A stretch of 64,000 bases of DNA. Origin: Monarcha castaneiventris obscurior. Lineage: Eukaryota; Chordata; Aves; Passeriformes; Monarchidae. Every line of letters begins with the position of its first letter. Position 1 is the first letter of the stretch. Below the pieces are notes generated by a model. That model did no database searches and was not told where the DNA came from. It worked only from the letters and a program-made list of their open reading frames with translations. Location of the stretch: the NCBI GenBank assembly GCA_026261815.1, contig JAMPIT010000884.1, positions 15,770,210-15,834,209 on the forward strand. The letters run 5' to 3'. Positions 12,781 to 26,539 of the stretch are shown here, one piece after another. The translations under genes and the position numbers were made by a program.

Positions 12781-12835
12781 AGTACTGAATACACAAAAAG
12801 TACTGAATACACAAAAAGTACTGAATACACAAAAA
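12781..12835. repeat. Three perfect copies of an 18-bp repeat
   Basis: The unit AGTACTGAATACACAAAA occurs three times head to tail (12781, 12799, 12817) with no substitutions in the first three units. Perfect identity suggests recent replication slippage. Confidence 0.96.
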
Positions 12836-15800
12836 AAGATGACAATTTCTACATTAAACCTAGGTCTGTCTCAAACTAACCCAAGCATTCAGATGAAAAC
12901 TTACTTCTAAAGGCTCATGTGATGGCAGATCCACCTTCTGTTACTTTGCACGAGGCTCACACTCAGCCAGTTAATCAGAGTGGAAGCCTGATCCTTTGTC
13001 CTGATGTGTCCTGCTCAGGACATCAACTCTGGAACACTGACCTGGGGCCAGAGTCATAGAAACTTAAGATTAAACATTTTTCTGTACATATTTTAATGCT
13101 TTCCAAATTACACAAAAAAAAAAAAAAAAAAAAAAAGTACTGTGCTCCTAAATTTCACAAAAACAATGTTATCAACAATTTTTTCTGTGCTTGCCAAGAA
13201 AAAAAAGTAGAACTACAGAGCTCTCACAGAAGACAGCAAGTCAATGCTGCCTACATACAGTTTACAGAAAAATACAAGACAAACCTATGTTACCACAACA
13301 TAGGGTGTACAACCATCAAAAACTTTTGGAGAGCAGAGAATTTATATCAAAATATACATGTAACACTGTATGAGTGTCTTGTACTACTTTTTTCCCCCAG
13401 GACTTTAAAGTGTAATTATTTGCTTTTGGTCCACTGAAATACATGGGGTGGGATTTTCCATTCAGTCACTTTTTACTATCACATAGGTGAAGTGTCCATG
13501 CTAAACAGGAAAAAATTATTTTCCACCAGATGGAGCAGTGCCACAATTAACAAAATTGCCACTAATGGTCTAAAATACACTGAATAACACCACACCTAAA
13601 TGGGAATACAACAGCCACCAAAATCTGTGTTAAACAGTTTATCACCTCCAGCAGTGCCCAGGGCTGGTATTTCTGATTTCAGTTCCATGGCTGTATCATT
13701 CCAATCACCCATAAATCTTCTGTTCATTCCTTCATATCCTCTTTTTCACTGCATTATTTCAGACTGGTTCTTCAAAAACCTGCACCCATCTTTCTGTTTC
13801 TGTTTCTGCCCTCTCTGTCACTCCTGACAGCTCTGCCCTCCTTCCTCTCTCATCTCAAACCTGCAGATGCAATGCAATCTTCATTTCTTTCCCCCACATT
13901 TCCTCCCAGTTTCAAGTCTCTTGCTAAATTCTACTGTCATTTCTCACAATTCTCTTCTCTTAGCCCTCCTCAGGAGTATTAATGCAAACCTGAGAAAAAA
14001 AAAAAAAGCCCACAAAAATAATAATAAAAAGACCCTAAAACACAGAACTCACAAAATTTCCTGATTCTTTGTAATATCTGCTTTACTTTGCAACCTTCCC
14101 AGTTACTTGGGTTTATAAATGCCACAGCAGAATTGGTTTTCTTTCCCACCACACCCATTTTCTGACCATATCACACATGAGAAAACATACCAAAAAATGC
14201 ATCCACCCTGGCTTCTGCAGAAAAATTAGCATGTAAACATTCTAAAAGGAATGGGGCTTGGTTTTCTAAGCCATGCCCACACTGCCCTATAAAACTGTTA
14301 ATCAGCTGTCACTAATTTGATCTATTAATCAATACCTAGTGGAAGACGGTATTTCTTTATTCCTAAAACTCTAAAAACCAAACTAATGTGAAAGGCACAG
14401 ATAGCTCAAAGTAAATCCATTCCATTCTGCATAAGCTACTTATTAAAGCAAGCATTAAATACCATTTTCCTGTTCTGTTATGTCACTGAGGTGCCTTCTG
14501 TCTACTGACACATTTAGAAACTCGAGACTACATCATTATTAGTTATTAGAACAGCTTGCTCCCATTCTGGAGATGCAGCACATCTCACTTCTATCTTCTT
14601 TTTCTCCAATGGATGAGAGTCATTAACGTGAAGTTAAATCTACAATAAATTCCAGCCTAAAAGTCTCCCATGAAAGAACCCATCCAGAACAGCCTCTAGT
14701 GTGGGCCTTGCAGGTGGCCCCCAGTTTCTGGTTCCTTCATGCATGGGACCTCAAAAGCCATCTTGCAGTAGCCCAACATCAGCCTTCATGCTTGTCCTGC
14801 AGCAGCTCATTTTCCATGCATTCTATTCCATGTTTCTCGTCTTTCCAGACATCTCTGGAGCACTTTTCTGTGACAGCTCCAAACAGGCTCGATAGCACAG
14901 TTTATTGCCCAGCGTAAGAAAGTTACTCCTCTTGGGTTTTTAATTAAACAAGCTCGGTACTCCTGCTGCAACACATTTGTACTTCAGGGGTGATCAGAAG
15001 GACTCATGGCCCTGTGCACACGCAGTCCCCAAATCAGTTTTCAGCTAGAACTCGAGGGGACTTCTGAACTACAAGGATGAAGTAAAAAAACAAACAACTG
15101 TGGGACTCTGTGACATAAGGCAGATGTCACATTTTCTTACCACCACCAAGAGAAGGATCAACCAAACATTGTTCTTCCAGCGGTTCATCACCCTGAGCAT
15201 AAAAATGTGTGTCTAATTTACTTGTCTGGTTTCAGATTCCAACTGTTCCACAGGATTTTCTCTGCTAGAATCACAGAGCCTGTTAGTAGCCAATATCTGT
15301 CCCCGAGGAGGCACCAAGATCTGATTTTTATTAGAGTTTTCTATATTGTTCATACACAGAAGACCCAGTCCCTCATTCCATTTTTCTTGTTCCCTAATAT
15401 ATGATTTTGGTTTTGGCTGCATTACAACAATTTATCTGAACAGAGAGTCACTTTACTGAGTGATACAGATTGCACTCTACAGCTGCCTTATCTTCATCAC
15501 TGCTCACTATCCCCCCACCCTCCTGATCCTGGTATCATCTGTGCTTTTTATCTGGGTTCTAAGTAGTAGCAGCTGTAGCATCACCCAGTAGTAACTCTCC
15601 TTCCCTTCTCCTCCCCAGTTCATTCCTCCCCCGAGTTTCCCAGTTCTGGAGTGCTGCAGTAACAACTCAAGAAGAGACAGGCATGCCTGACACACGTTTC
15701 CCAAAACCACATTGGAATTCCTCGGGGACCATTCTGCTCAAAGATTACCAAACAGAACTAGTGTCAGCGAGGGCCAGGCCTCCCCTGCTGACCCATTCCC

Positions 15801-18416
15801 CTGGGGTGATCCCAGAGGAGCTGGGGTGCTTTTCATGTCAGAAAGGCGTGTTTATGGGAGTTACAGGTTACAGAAGTACAGCCACAGTATATTCTGTTGA
15901 CCTTGGAAATTATCCCACCATTGATTCTAGGTACAAAGCTTCCAACCAAGCCCTGCTTTTCTCCCACCACCCCCGCTCTGTAAAAACCTTTTTCAGTCGG
16001 CGACGTGGGTAAGGAAATTTTTTTCCTCTCCTTGTTACAAGTGTGTTAATTTTTCTTCTTTTTCTAATTAATTGTTTTGGAAATTTGAAAAGCAACAGCT
16101 GGACAAACAGCAAAATTTTTAGGTGTGGGACAGGGCAGACCACAGAATTTCCACAACCACTGAGTAAGTTCAAGGAATCTCTAAAATATCATTCTTGCAT
16201 GTAATTTGCAAGAATGTGGATAAATGCAAATATTTGATAAGTACTTCCATTTTTCCCCTAAGGTTTCAAACACAACAGTGAAATTTGGAGGACTTGGAGC
16301 ATTCCCAGTACCAACTGGACACTCTTAACCTCTAAACTCTCCACTATATAAATGTGCAGCGTGTTTGCTGAGTACATGTTTATATGCACTTCCTGTTTCA
16401 GTGCTAACTTTTTAGTTACTGGAAAAAAACCAGAAGCTCTCCAACCCCTTGGGAATCATTTTCCATTAAAGAGGCTTTAGATAGACTATTTGTTTTTTCA
16501 GATTTGGAAAGAAAACCCAAAGGAATGTGTATTTTGAGTATCTTTACTCATTTTACAATAACAGTCCAGGGCTGTATGGCTGGAAAAATTTGCAAATTTA
16601 TTTTTTCTAATCTACCTCATGACACCTGATGATGCTTTGCACCAATGGAACACGATTTCCTTAGACGTGACCCTGACAGTTTTTCCCTTGATCACACAAA
16701 CAACTCCAGTTATTATAAGTGAGCAGCCCTACCAATAGCCTGCATAAAAAAGGCCAACCATTGTGTGAGTGTGAAGCCTGCACACATCCCTTCCCACTTC
16801 CTAACAGCTGGGCTCTTTCAGGCCAGGAGAGAAGTCTGATAAAAGCTGCTGTTTGGGCTGTCTTCTTCTAGAAAGCAAATTAATTTCATTTCAACACCGC
16901 TCATCCAGTACTTCTCACAAGCAAGCTTCCCATAAATTACATTTTTCAAAAAGCATAACAATCATGCCAATTACTGGAGTACCTCACCATTAGCATGTTT
17001 TGTCATGATAGAAATCAGAGGATATGGGACAAACAGGAACTGAGTAGAAGACTAGAGGCTTCTTTTTATTACTGCCCTAGGCTTGATGGCAATAGAGAAT
17101 CACTGCAGAAAGAATTGAAAACCTAAAAAGACGTAGGAAGGACAGCAGTAAATCAGCAGTTTAAAATAACTCAGCAGTACTCTTCTAAGGAAATCTTCCA
17201 GAGCACAGCATTCAGAAAAATTCTTAGGTGACCAGATTTGAAAGGGAGGGTAAACTGAAGGAAAAGAAGAGAAATTAAGACATGGGTTGGTGATTTAAGC
17301 ATCCCCATCTGGACCAATATTCTGTCTTTACTTATTTGCCTACAGCCAGAGTAAACTGAGCTTTAAAGCATGCATCTGGATTTCTACCAGTGAAAGCTAA
17401 AAAAAGAATGTCTGCTTTTGCTGAAGTGTGATTTCTGAAAAACCCTGACTTCACTTCCAGAATGCCACTTCACTTAAACTGGTTCATGCTTTCAGTGGCA
17501 CTTTCAGGAATAACAGTATTAACTTCAGCTGGCTCATAGTGCCACTTTCACATTTCAAAATCTCTACCAATTACCCAGCAATCATTCACTAAAGCAGCCT
17601 TTTTGCTTTGGATTTTCTTTACCCTGCCAGCCACCATCATGCAATTTCTCAACTCCTGGGGAGAAGAAATATGCCAAGGAATGAAAGCCTCAGATAATAC
17701 TTTGAACGTTTTTAGCCGAGTGCAAAATGTGTCCAGCAGTGGAAGGTTCAGCATTTAGAGGAACCATTCCAAATGGCACTAAGAAAACAAGAACCAGTAA
17801 GTTGTTTCAGAAGTAAAGAAGCCAGACATGTCCTATACAACCACAGTCATGTCTAACTATATGCATTATAATAAACTCTCTTTTCTCTCTGGGGGACCTG
17901 CATGAGTTTGTGTCACTGTTTCATAGCACTACAGGTTTCACTTTCAGCAGAATGTTGCAAACACCCCCGCTGAACATGAATGTTTGAGAGGTTTCTGCAG
18001 CATGACAAACTGAGTGACTCCAGCGCTGACCAAAGATGCTGGATATGAAGCCCTCTGTTTAGAAGTTACGGCAGGGACTGAACAACACTGATTTCATTAT
18101 GCTTCCCTAAAGACACGACTAAGTCCTGAGCAATAATCTACTAATGATTAGAATGACTATACACAGGTGTCGTGGAAAAATATGTCTTAAGAACTGAACT
18201 GAAGAGCATTTCCTGAACATTGCTGGAACGTATTGCTGTGTGTGCCTTAAATCACTGTGAAGCTGTCAGACAGCAACAACTCTCAGTAATTTCTGACTTG
18301 GGCTGGATCTGACCTTACCATTCTGCATCACGCTGTGCATTTCAGTTCCCAGAACTTCAAGGCATGTAGTCTCATTTAGCAGGTATCTCTCTAAAAACGA
18401 GTCATCAAGCAAAGGT
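12836..18416. other. Non-coding stretch with homopolymers and a pyrimidine tract
   Basis: It contains A23 at 13114-13136, A12 at 13995-14006 and a pyrimidine-rich stretch at about 13690-13930. ORFs stay at or below 113 codons and none is recognisable. The 15683-16012 frame (109 codons) is crossed by frames on the other strand. Confidence 0.7.
13114..13136. repeat. A23 homopolymer
   Basis: Uninterrupted 23-base A run. There is no AATAAA in the expected position upstream and no obvious flanking duplication, so it reads as a slippage tract rather than a retrocopy tail. Confidence 0.93.
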
Positions 18417-18454
18417 AAGGAACTCTATTTAAAACAAGGAACTCTATTCAAAAC
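18417..18454. repeat. Two copies of a 19-bp repeat
   Basis: AAGGAACTCTATTTAAAAC is followed directly by a second copy with one T-to-C change, then by a further AAG start. It is a small slippage duplication. Confidence 0.9.
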
Positions 18455-21400
18455 AAGTACCTACTTAAGTGTCTATGCTCCTGGTGTGTTTTAATAGCTT
18501 TTATTTACCCAATCCTTGATCGTTTTCAAGATCAAGAGTTATCAGAAGAAAAAAAATAGGCAATAAACTCTGCAGCTAGTGAGAGTTCTCAATTCAAATG
18601 CAGGACCTCTCCATGAAGAGGGGAAAAAAAAAGACATAGCTTCCACATTATTGAACACGCTACACCTCCTTATTGCTACTCCTGGACCTGAAGGAGTTGA
18701 TCCTGCTTTAGCTGAAGTCAGTACAATACAGTACAAGACATGGCCCCTGTCCTTGTGAAATCACTCCTGTACAGTCCAGTTTCACCCTCACTGTGTAAAG
18801 ATTGATAGGAGAAAGAAAAGGTTGTCTGGTGCTGAGCTCGTGGCAGAGAAGGGCACACCATGCAGCACTGGCTGAGTTCAGGGAGGCTGGAGAAAGCTAC
18901 TCCTGACATCCCGCAAAATTCTCCTTGTAAGTCATTTCACCACCAGCTTTCCATGCCTCCCACCCCTGAAGTAATGAATGGATGAATGTGTTGCATTTAA
19001 TTCAAGTATTCTTCCCCTAAGAGTTGCTTTCTCCTCTCACGTAAGGGAGAAATAATTCCACGATGGTCAATCTCACTTCAGGTGCAAACTGCACCACTCC
19101 AGCCTCCCCAGTGTAGTTATCTGACAGTACATAAATGGATCAAGAAAGGCTTGTAGGAACAGATTAAACCTGTCAGGCCAACACACACAGCCATGGTGGG
19201 GAAGGGTGGTCCTCTGAGGTTTTTAATTCCCACACTGCAGTCAAGCACTGCATTTTGAACTGCATCCCTTATCAGTTTCAAGCCACTGTTCATTGACTCG
19301 GGGACAGAATAGTTAAGGAGGAAAAAAATAAACATTCCACCAACTTTTTTAAAACCAGTTTAAGTATAACAGTCCAAAATATCTATTTTAATAGTAGCAA
19401 CACAACAAAACCTCTTCTCAAGGTATTTCTATGAAGGAAAACAGTTAAAAATCTACAAGTCTAAATATCATTTGTTTAACTTTTTAACACAAACTCTTCC
19501 ACATAACTCCATTAGGCAGTGCATACTGCTGTGTGACTTATGGTCATACTTATTTTTAAGACACTCAGCCTGACAAACACTCCTGTTGTAGCTCCTTCTT
19601 ACTTTAAGAGTGCTCGGGGTCTTTTAGAAATCAGGCTTCTGAGGGGACAGGCAAAAGGGGAAGTCACCAAGCACCAACAGCCCACTGTGTCTTCCTACAG
19701 GATCTACATCCTACTAAGATTCCTCAAAGCAAAGGTTTCAGGAGAACAGACTCTCAAAATTAGACTTCTTAAACTCGCTTCTTAAAAGCCTTGCCAACGC
19801 TCATATAGGATGACTGAGAAGTAAATTTAAATCCTCTATAATTCTTTCACAACTTTAACCCCAAACCACTCCATCTTCTGCTAATTAAGCAGGCCAAAAG
19901 TACCACCCAGATTAATTTCAGTTCCTCTTCCCTGCCCTCAAGAGCAGCTGTTGCAGCCCATGTCCATTCTGCACTGCCTCCATGTGAGTTTCCTTTAGCA
20001 CCTGCAAAGTGAATTTACCTTCCCAAAAAAGGGACAAACAAACACCTTCCCGTCAATAGACAACTCCCAGTGCCAGACCTCAGCCTTTCCCTGGAGTCTG
20101 TCCCTGGGATAAAGGAGAGGACTCCACATCACTCATGTGCAGGCTCACTAAAACAGAGATAAGGCACTTGGCTGCTCCACAGCACCACTTTTCTGTCTCC
20201 ATAAACCCAAAGAGTTACAACCATGCAATAGTGTGACTGGATCTTCTGAGCTTCCTGCAGCTGTCACAGCGACAGATTTTATCCTCCTTGCTATTTGAAT
20301 ATATTTTTCACATTCTTTTCAGATGGGAGGACCCAAAGGGCAATAAAGTATCTGCTCTAATGTCACATAACTCGTAATTTCCAGTCTCCTCCCCAGAAAG
20401 CCTCCTCTTTCCAGTCACACACTGGCATAAAAGCAAGATATTTGATGAGCAAACTTCAGTGGAGCCACATCACTGCAGAGAAATCATGGACCCATTTGAT
20501 CCAGGTCATGGAGGCCAGACATGACCACACTTGCCCATTTTATTTATTTTATTTCTTTTTTTACAGTCAGTGATGCCGACTACCAACTTTAATACACAGA
20601 CTCCAAGCTACTGCCCGTCAATATCACTTCTGTCAAAACCCCATGCTTTCATGCATCCAGAGAAATTAGGTTTGTGTAAAATAAAAACCAAAACAGATGC
20701 CCAAGAGATGTAAATCAGTGAAGACCTACTGATGTTACAATGATTTATGGAACCCAGGAGTTCAGCTTAGCGAAGCTTTCTGCATTTGGCGTTCTCAAAG
20801 CACACACAATCCTCTCCCTTCCCCTCCTCAGATTCCCATCAAATGCAGCCCTGTAACAGAACTGTTCTTTTCCCAACTTGGCTTCAAGTCATGGCTGCAG
20901 CTCTCAATAGTATAGAGCTTGTCAAGATAAAATATGTTTGGGGACATACAATCTCTACTGAGCGTTTTATTGACTTAACTCTACCATTTTTGAAAGGCAG
21001 CCAAAATTCTTTAAGGTTTCCAAATGACTTTGTTTTCTAAATATTATCCACGGACAGATATAAAAGCACAAAAATCCTCAGTTGTTTGTGTAATCTGACT
21101 TATGTGCCATGCATTGCCCATCATGATATATTGATTTTCTTTTGCAAGCAAACAAAACAAATCCCAGCTACAAGTTGCTTGGGACATAATGCAGAGTTAT
21201 CCTGGGAACCATTCAAAGCAGGAATTTTGCCCACATAATGTCTGCAGGTCATGCAGAAACTACAATTTTGCTTCTAAAAAAAAAGAAAGGCAACCCAAAG
21301 GAAAACAAAAAACCCCACAAAGTTTAGGCCTTCACTGCAGCTTTTCTTTTCAGGTGTTGCATGAGATCCAGGATGGTTAAGATCAAGATACAGAGTTGTT

Positions 21401-24400
21401 ACTGATGCCACAAAACACTCCCAGTAACATCTCACAGGAGAAAAATGACTCTTGGAAAGGGCAGAATATGTGAGAACAAAAATGAGGCCACCTCTCAGGA
21501 CGATCCCACGTGTACTCTTGTCCTGTAACATACCCTGGCTACCCAAGACAGTTATTCCCAAATGTTAAGCCTCCCAGAAAGCAATTCTAAAACCCCCCAT
21601 GCTCGAAATCGAGACCAAAATTGTAAACCTAATAATTTGCTCCAAGTGTTTGAATTAGTGACCCAAAAATCAGTTGGTCCACGTTACTTCACCACCACGA
21701 ATTCTTTGCAGAGGGGAATTTAAAACTGCTGAAGTGGAGGAACTGGAGAGCTGCAAGATCAAAGAGCAGGAACAGAAAAGCTTAGCAGTTGATGAGAGCC
21801 TTATCTGCCACCAGTGCTTGGTAGGCATCACTTTCCTTAATAGCATCACAATGCACTTATCACTCCCAGGGCACCTTTCCTTAAAGGACCTCTAGACACT
21901 CTGTAGGCCCTAATTAAGCCTCAAGCCACAGCATTCCTGTGAAAAACAGCTGCTGGAATTTCCAAAAGATCAGGGAACAAGTGTAGCAGATTAATAAGGT
22001 TCTGTCCAGAACATAAAATGACACCCAGGTCTGCAGAATAATGAAGAGACCTGCAGCAGTGCAAGCAGTGCTTGGTGCCTGTGTTCAGAGCAGAGAGAGA
22101 TCTCCTACAGCCCTTCAGGAGCTTGTTTTCAGCACAGCAATCACTGACCAATGCTGATGTGCTCTGCTGCAGTCGGCCCTTCACCTCTGTGCTACTGCAG
22201 GAATCTCAAATGTGTGTTTTCTAGATAAGTAACCAAGACAAAAAGGCAAAACATCTGCTAAAGCAAAACCTAAGCAGCACCAGAAATGGAGTGCAAGAGA
22301 GTCCCATCTCCTGCTCCAGCAGACTTCCACCTTGAAAGAGATCAGTCACAGCCTCAGATGCCTTAGGTGTTCTTAAAGATTTTATCAAGTGTTCAATTTT
22401 GAAGCTGCCCACTTAACTACAGTTTTACCAGAGATTTTGAAATGAAAAAAAAAGCTACTCTCACCAAGATGCTTTAAACAGAAGAAAATAGTGGGAAGAA
22501 GTGTCAGAGGCCAGATCTGTTAACTCTGTTTAATTCACTTTAATGTACACACCAAAGAATGCAAAGCAATAATTTTTCTCTCCCATTCTGTCTGCAAAGC
22601 ACAGCTCAAGCCATCACCTCTGTCTTCTGACACCAGTCAGCTATAAGAACCAGGTACCTTAATGTTAAACCTGGCCAGCTGTAACACATTTGCTAAAGTA
22701 ATTACATTTATTTTTACAGATTACAAGGGTTTAGGTTTCACTTACTGATGTACTAGAAAATCAGAAGTTTCAGTTTTGCAGCTAAAGTTCAGCACTGTTA
22801 TAATCAAAGACAGCACCCAGTGCCTAAAGCTGCTAACCATACACACATTTTAAAAACTGAAATACTACAGCTAGCATGTACTACAGGATCTGTATTTCTT
22901 ATCTGATAGCTCAAAGTAACTTACATCCTTTTCTCTTTTTCCCTGTCTCATTACCAAGGCTATGCTAATTAGACAGCAATTACCTAAATGTTTAAATCTT
23001 TGCCCTCTGTCAAACTAAGCCTTTCTCAATCTACATAAATTTATGCACAAGAAATGATGTTATTCTGAGGTTGATGTCAACAGCTGAGGGTCTCAACAAA
23101 AACTTGTACTTCTGGCCATGAAGAAGTGACTGAGCTGTTTGTGTGCTGTTTGAAGACAAAACAGCATTCCAAATGCAATTGCAGGTCCCATTCCCCTCAG
23201 TGAGCACAACTACAAGCTAGGAAATGTAAAGCCACTGAATGGATTCAAATGGGTAAAAGTCAAGGGCAAGCCCATGTTTCTTTGGGCTGTTAGTAGGAGA
23301 AAAAATGCTAAAATAACATTTAACAGGCACTGACAAAAAACCTCACAACAGCCAGAATTGCTCTTTAAGGAGAGTAACACCCAATCAAAATGAGGACAAT
23401 TAAAAGTTCCTAAAAGCGCTGTTTTGGGGAAATCCAGATTTTATGTGTCATGGGAGAAGCCAAAAGAGGAATGATTACCTTCAAAAGCTGCTGGAAATAC
23501 CACAGTTGTAAGCACAGGAGAGTGCCTACGACTTCTGATGTGCAACACCTCTGAAGGTGCTCCACTGTCTGTAAGGGTCATCTCTGAACAACATGCTGGG
23601 CATTTTCAGAGCAGGCATCTTTATCTAGAGCCCTTTATTTAGTACTCTAGTGAACACAGAAGCTTTTTTTCAATCTGAAGGGAGAGGGGAAACAATTGCT
23701 CTTTTTGCACCACTTTGAGATATATTCTGTAGTGGTTAGAAATGAACTTCAGAGGTAAACCTGGACTGAGATTGCTCAGGTTTCCATGCAATAAGCAGTA
23801 CAGTGCTACAATGCCAGTGCCTAAAAGCTACTTAAATAAATTGCCCACAAGCTTTTTATTGCTGAGATAGTAAACCAGAAGTAGTGTGTGATCAATAAAG
23901 TGAAGCAAAAGACACACAAAATAAAGCAATCAGGTAAAGAGGAAGCAGTCTGTGACAGCACTGTCACTCAACTTTCACACCAAACAGCATGTTTGACACT
24001 ATGTCCTCTTAGTATTGCTGGCACACCCCAAAGTTTTGAACTGACACCCTTGCCCTGATGGGCAGAAATTGGATGTGAGCACAGCTGGCTCCCCAAAAGA
24101 GATCCTAGGGAGTGCTGAATTGAAAAGGTGAAAATTGGGCAGTGAATTTACTTAATTCTTCAATATAATACAACAGTTCAAGATCTAATCCCTTAAATTT
24201 GCAGCATACCAGCTTACTTCTATTCAATCTCCATTGTTCCTATTCCTTGGAAAAATCCCATAAAAAATAAAACCATTCCTGATATCACCTAAGGAGATTC
24301 ATTCAGCTTGACAAAGTTTCTCACTTACAGTGAGAATTTGAACTTGAAACTGGGCATCCCAGTCAGAAGTTTTTTGCACAATGCTTATTGGATGTCACAT

Positions 24401-25101
24401 TAAAATACCATGCAATGGACAGCAACAAGATTCAGCTGGTGTTATCCATATAAATATTGTAAAACACTAATTGCATTTTTTTTAAATGAAGAAAAAAAAT
24501 GTATAAACAAATTCCATTTGCACAATCAGTGAGTTCAGCTGGGTGGAATTCTGCAAATGCCTCTCCTCATCAAGCAGCCAAGTTGGGTAGCCACTACTGT
24601 CTTTATGAATACTGAATAGGGGCATTATGTCCATACAGAAAATGCATACGGGCAAGGAGGACAGGTCATCTTTCATGCACACAAGAACACCAACACAAGT
24701 GGAGTGTGTTTGTTTTCTACTACTCGAGTAAATGTCAAAATGTAATTTATATCTAAATGAGACATTCTATATCATCAAAATGGCCCTTCAGTTGAAGCCA
24801 GTTGCACCTGTATAAATGCAAAGTCACATGCCGCACATAAAGATTTTCTTTCTGGTGCTCCAGAGATAATTTCGTGCTCCTTTGTGCAGCAGGCACCAAA
24901 ACTGTATGAGAAACAGCTGTTCCTATGTACCCTCCTGTCCTCGTGCCATAGGTGTGTTCCAGCACAAAATTCCAGTTGTTCATTTCTGACACACTTGTTC
25001 CAACTATTGCATCGCTTCGGGGCACGGCAGAAATGCATGCAGCACCACCTGTGTGATCTCTGCATCCTACACTGCACTCCTGCACTGAACTCCAGGTTAC
25101 T
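18455..25101. other. Non-coding stretch, no gene or mobile element recognised
   Basis: About 6.6 kb of AT-rich sequence with ORFs of at most 95 codons outside the CR1-adjacent frames. No tandem repeats, long homopolymers or CpG clusters stand out. It is compatible with intron or intergenic DNA. Confidence 0.7.
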
Positions 25102-25411
25102 CTCAGGCCTTCTCTTCTCCAGGCTGAACAAACCCAATTCTCCCAGCCTCTTGCCACAGGAGAGCTGCTCCATCCCTGTGACCATCCCTTGGTGACCTCC
25201 TCTGGATCTGCTCCAACATGTTGGTGTCCTTTTTGTGTTGGGGACCCCAGAGCTGGATGCAGCACTGCAGGCTGGGATCTCACCAGAGCTGAGTGGCAGA
25301 ATTCCCTCCCTCCACTGCTGCCCACGCTGCTTTGGATGCAGCCCAGGACATAACTGGCTTTCTGGGCTGCAAGTTCACACTGCCAGGTCAGGCCAGCACC
25401 CCCAAGCTACT
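25102..25411 (-). mobile_element. CR1 LINE fragment, end of the reverse-transcriptase ORF
   Basis: Read on the minus strand, the segment encodes pieces typical of the C-terminal end of CR1 ORF2. QCELAAQKASYVLGCIQ (about 25389-25339) and, in another frame, RLGELGLFSLEKRR (about 25152-25111) are both recognisable. The nucleotide sequence in between matches the CR1 pattern around 'gaccccagagctggatgcag'. Frameshifts separate the conserved pieces, so the copy is dead. Similarity stops near 25102 before the CR1 3' UTR, so the 3' end is missing. A small internal deletion is implied near 25390, where sequence resumes at GCCAGCACCCCCAAG. Confidence 0.92.
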
Positions 25412-26539
25412 GTAAAAAATTACTCCTGTCCTGGCCAAAACTAGGACACCTATGGATATTATTCCCTGGGATGACAGCACATTTTAGACCTGTGTGTCTT
25501 GCTGTAGGAGACAGAAGTCCCAGCCTCTGCCCCTACCTCCCTCACTGACTTTCCACATGACGTTGACCATTTTTGTCTCAGTAAAGGGATCTAAAACGTG
25601 CACTGTGTTGTTTAGCATATACAAGGCAGACTGAATTTGGTAAGCGCTGTTCAACCAAAGACAACATTAAAACAGGAATATGGGGTGCTTTTTAAGACAG
25701 AAGAATGCTGGAAGCAAGCAGAAGAAAAGCTTTTCTGTGCTGTATTCAGACATGAGCTCTCCCACTGGAGTTTCTCTCTCAGCAGCATTTAATTTCCTCA
25801 GGGAGAAGATCCAAGGAGAACCAAAAAATCTCATCTCAGATGCTTTCAGCAGTAGGCTCTCTACTTCATGCCTACCACTGTGAACCTGGCAGGGCACTGC
25901 AGCTGGCAGAAGTCATTTCTGCCTGATGGCAGAACAGCATCGACGTGAAACAAGTTGGTGATCTCAGACCAATTCTGTGAGAACGTATTTCTGCACCACC
26001 ACTGGAAATAATTAGCAGTTGTATGAACCACAGGGACACCAGCTTCTGCTGTGCTTTTTCTGTGGACAATATAATTAGCTTTGGCTCAGACAGTGAGCAC
26101 TAAGAAACCTGTAATAGGCTGAGAAGAGGCTTGTAACCCCACTCTCTAAGAGCTTGCTTTAAATAAGCAGATAGGGCCATTTAAAACATTCCCTATACTT
26201 TATTGCCTTCCCCCCCTCAATTTTGGGCTACAGATCAAGCTTAATTACCATCATTCAGTTTTCCTTCAAGTCCTCAAGGAACGTAAAAATGAAAGTTAAC
26301 ACTGCTGAATTCCATAGTCTTAAAACATTTTCCCTCCATCACTGGGAGTGCACAGCATCAGCTGCAAACCACATTAAGAACGAAACCTTACACCACACAC
26401 CTGTAAACATCACTGTTTCAAGCCCTGAGTAAAGCAAAAAGCATCTGAAACCAGTGTTTGCACGGATGGGAAATCCTGCTAAAATCAAGGGAGCCATGTT
26501 AAACTCTGCACCTAAAACACAATATTTCAAAGGTCACGC
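25412..26539. other. Non-coding stretch between CR1 fragment and LTR copy B
   Basis: No exon was recognised. Frames of 65-76 codons occur on both strands at 25667-26069. The sequence is unremarkable in composition. Confidence 0.7.

Noticed and set aside
24753..25325. 190-codon minus-strand frame as a host gene
   Set aside because: Its N-terminal part is a frameshifted CR1 relic, and the remainder is non-coding sequence that happens to be open.
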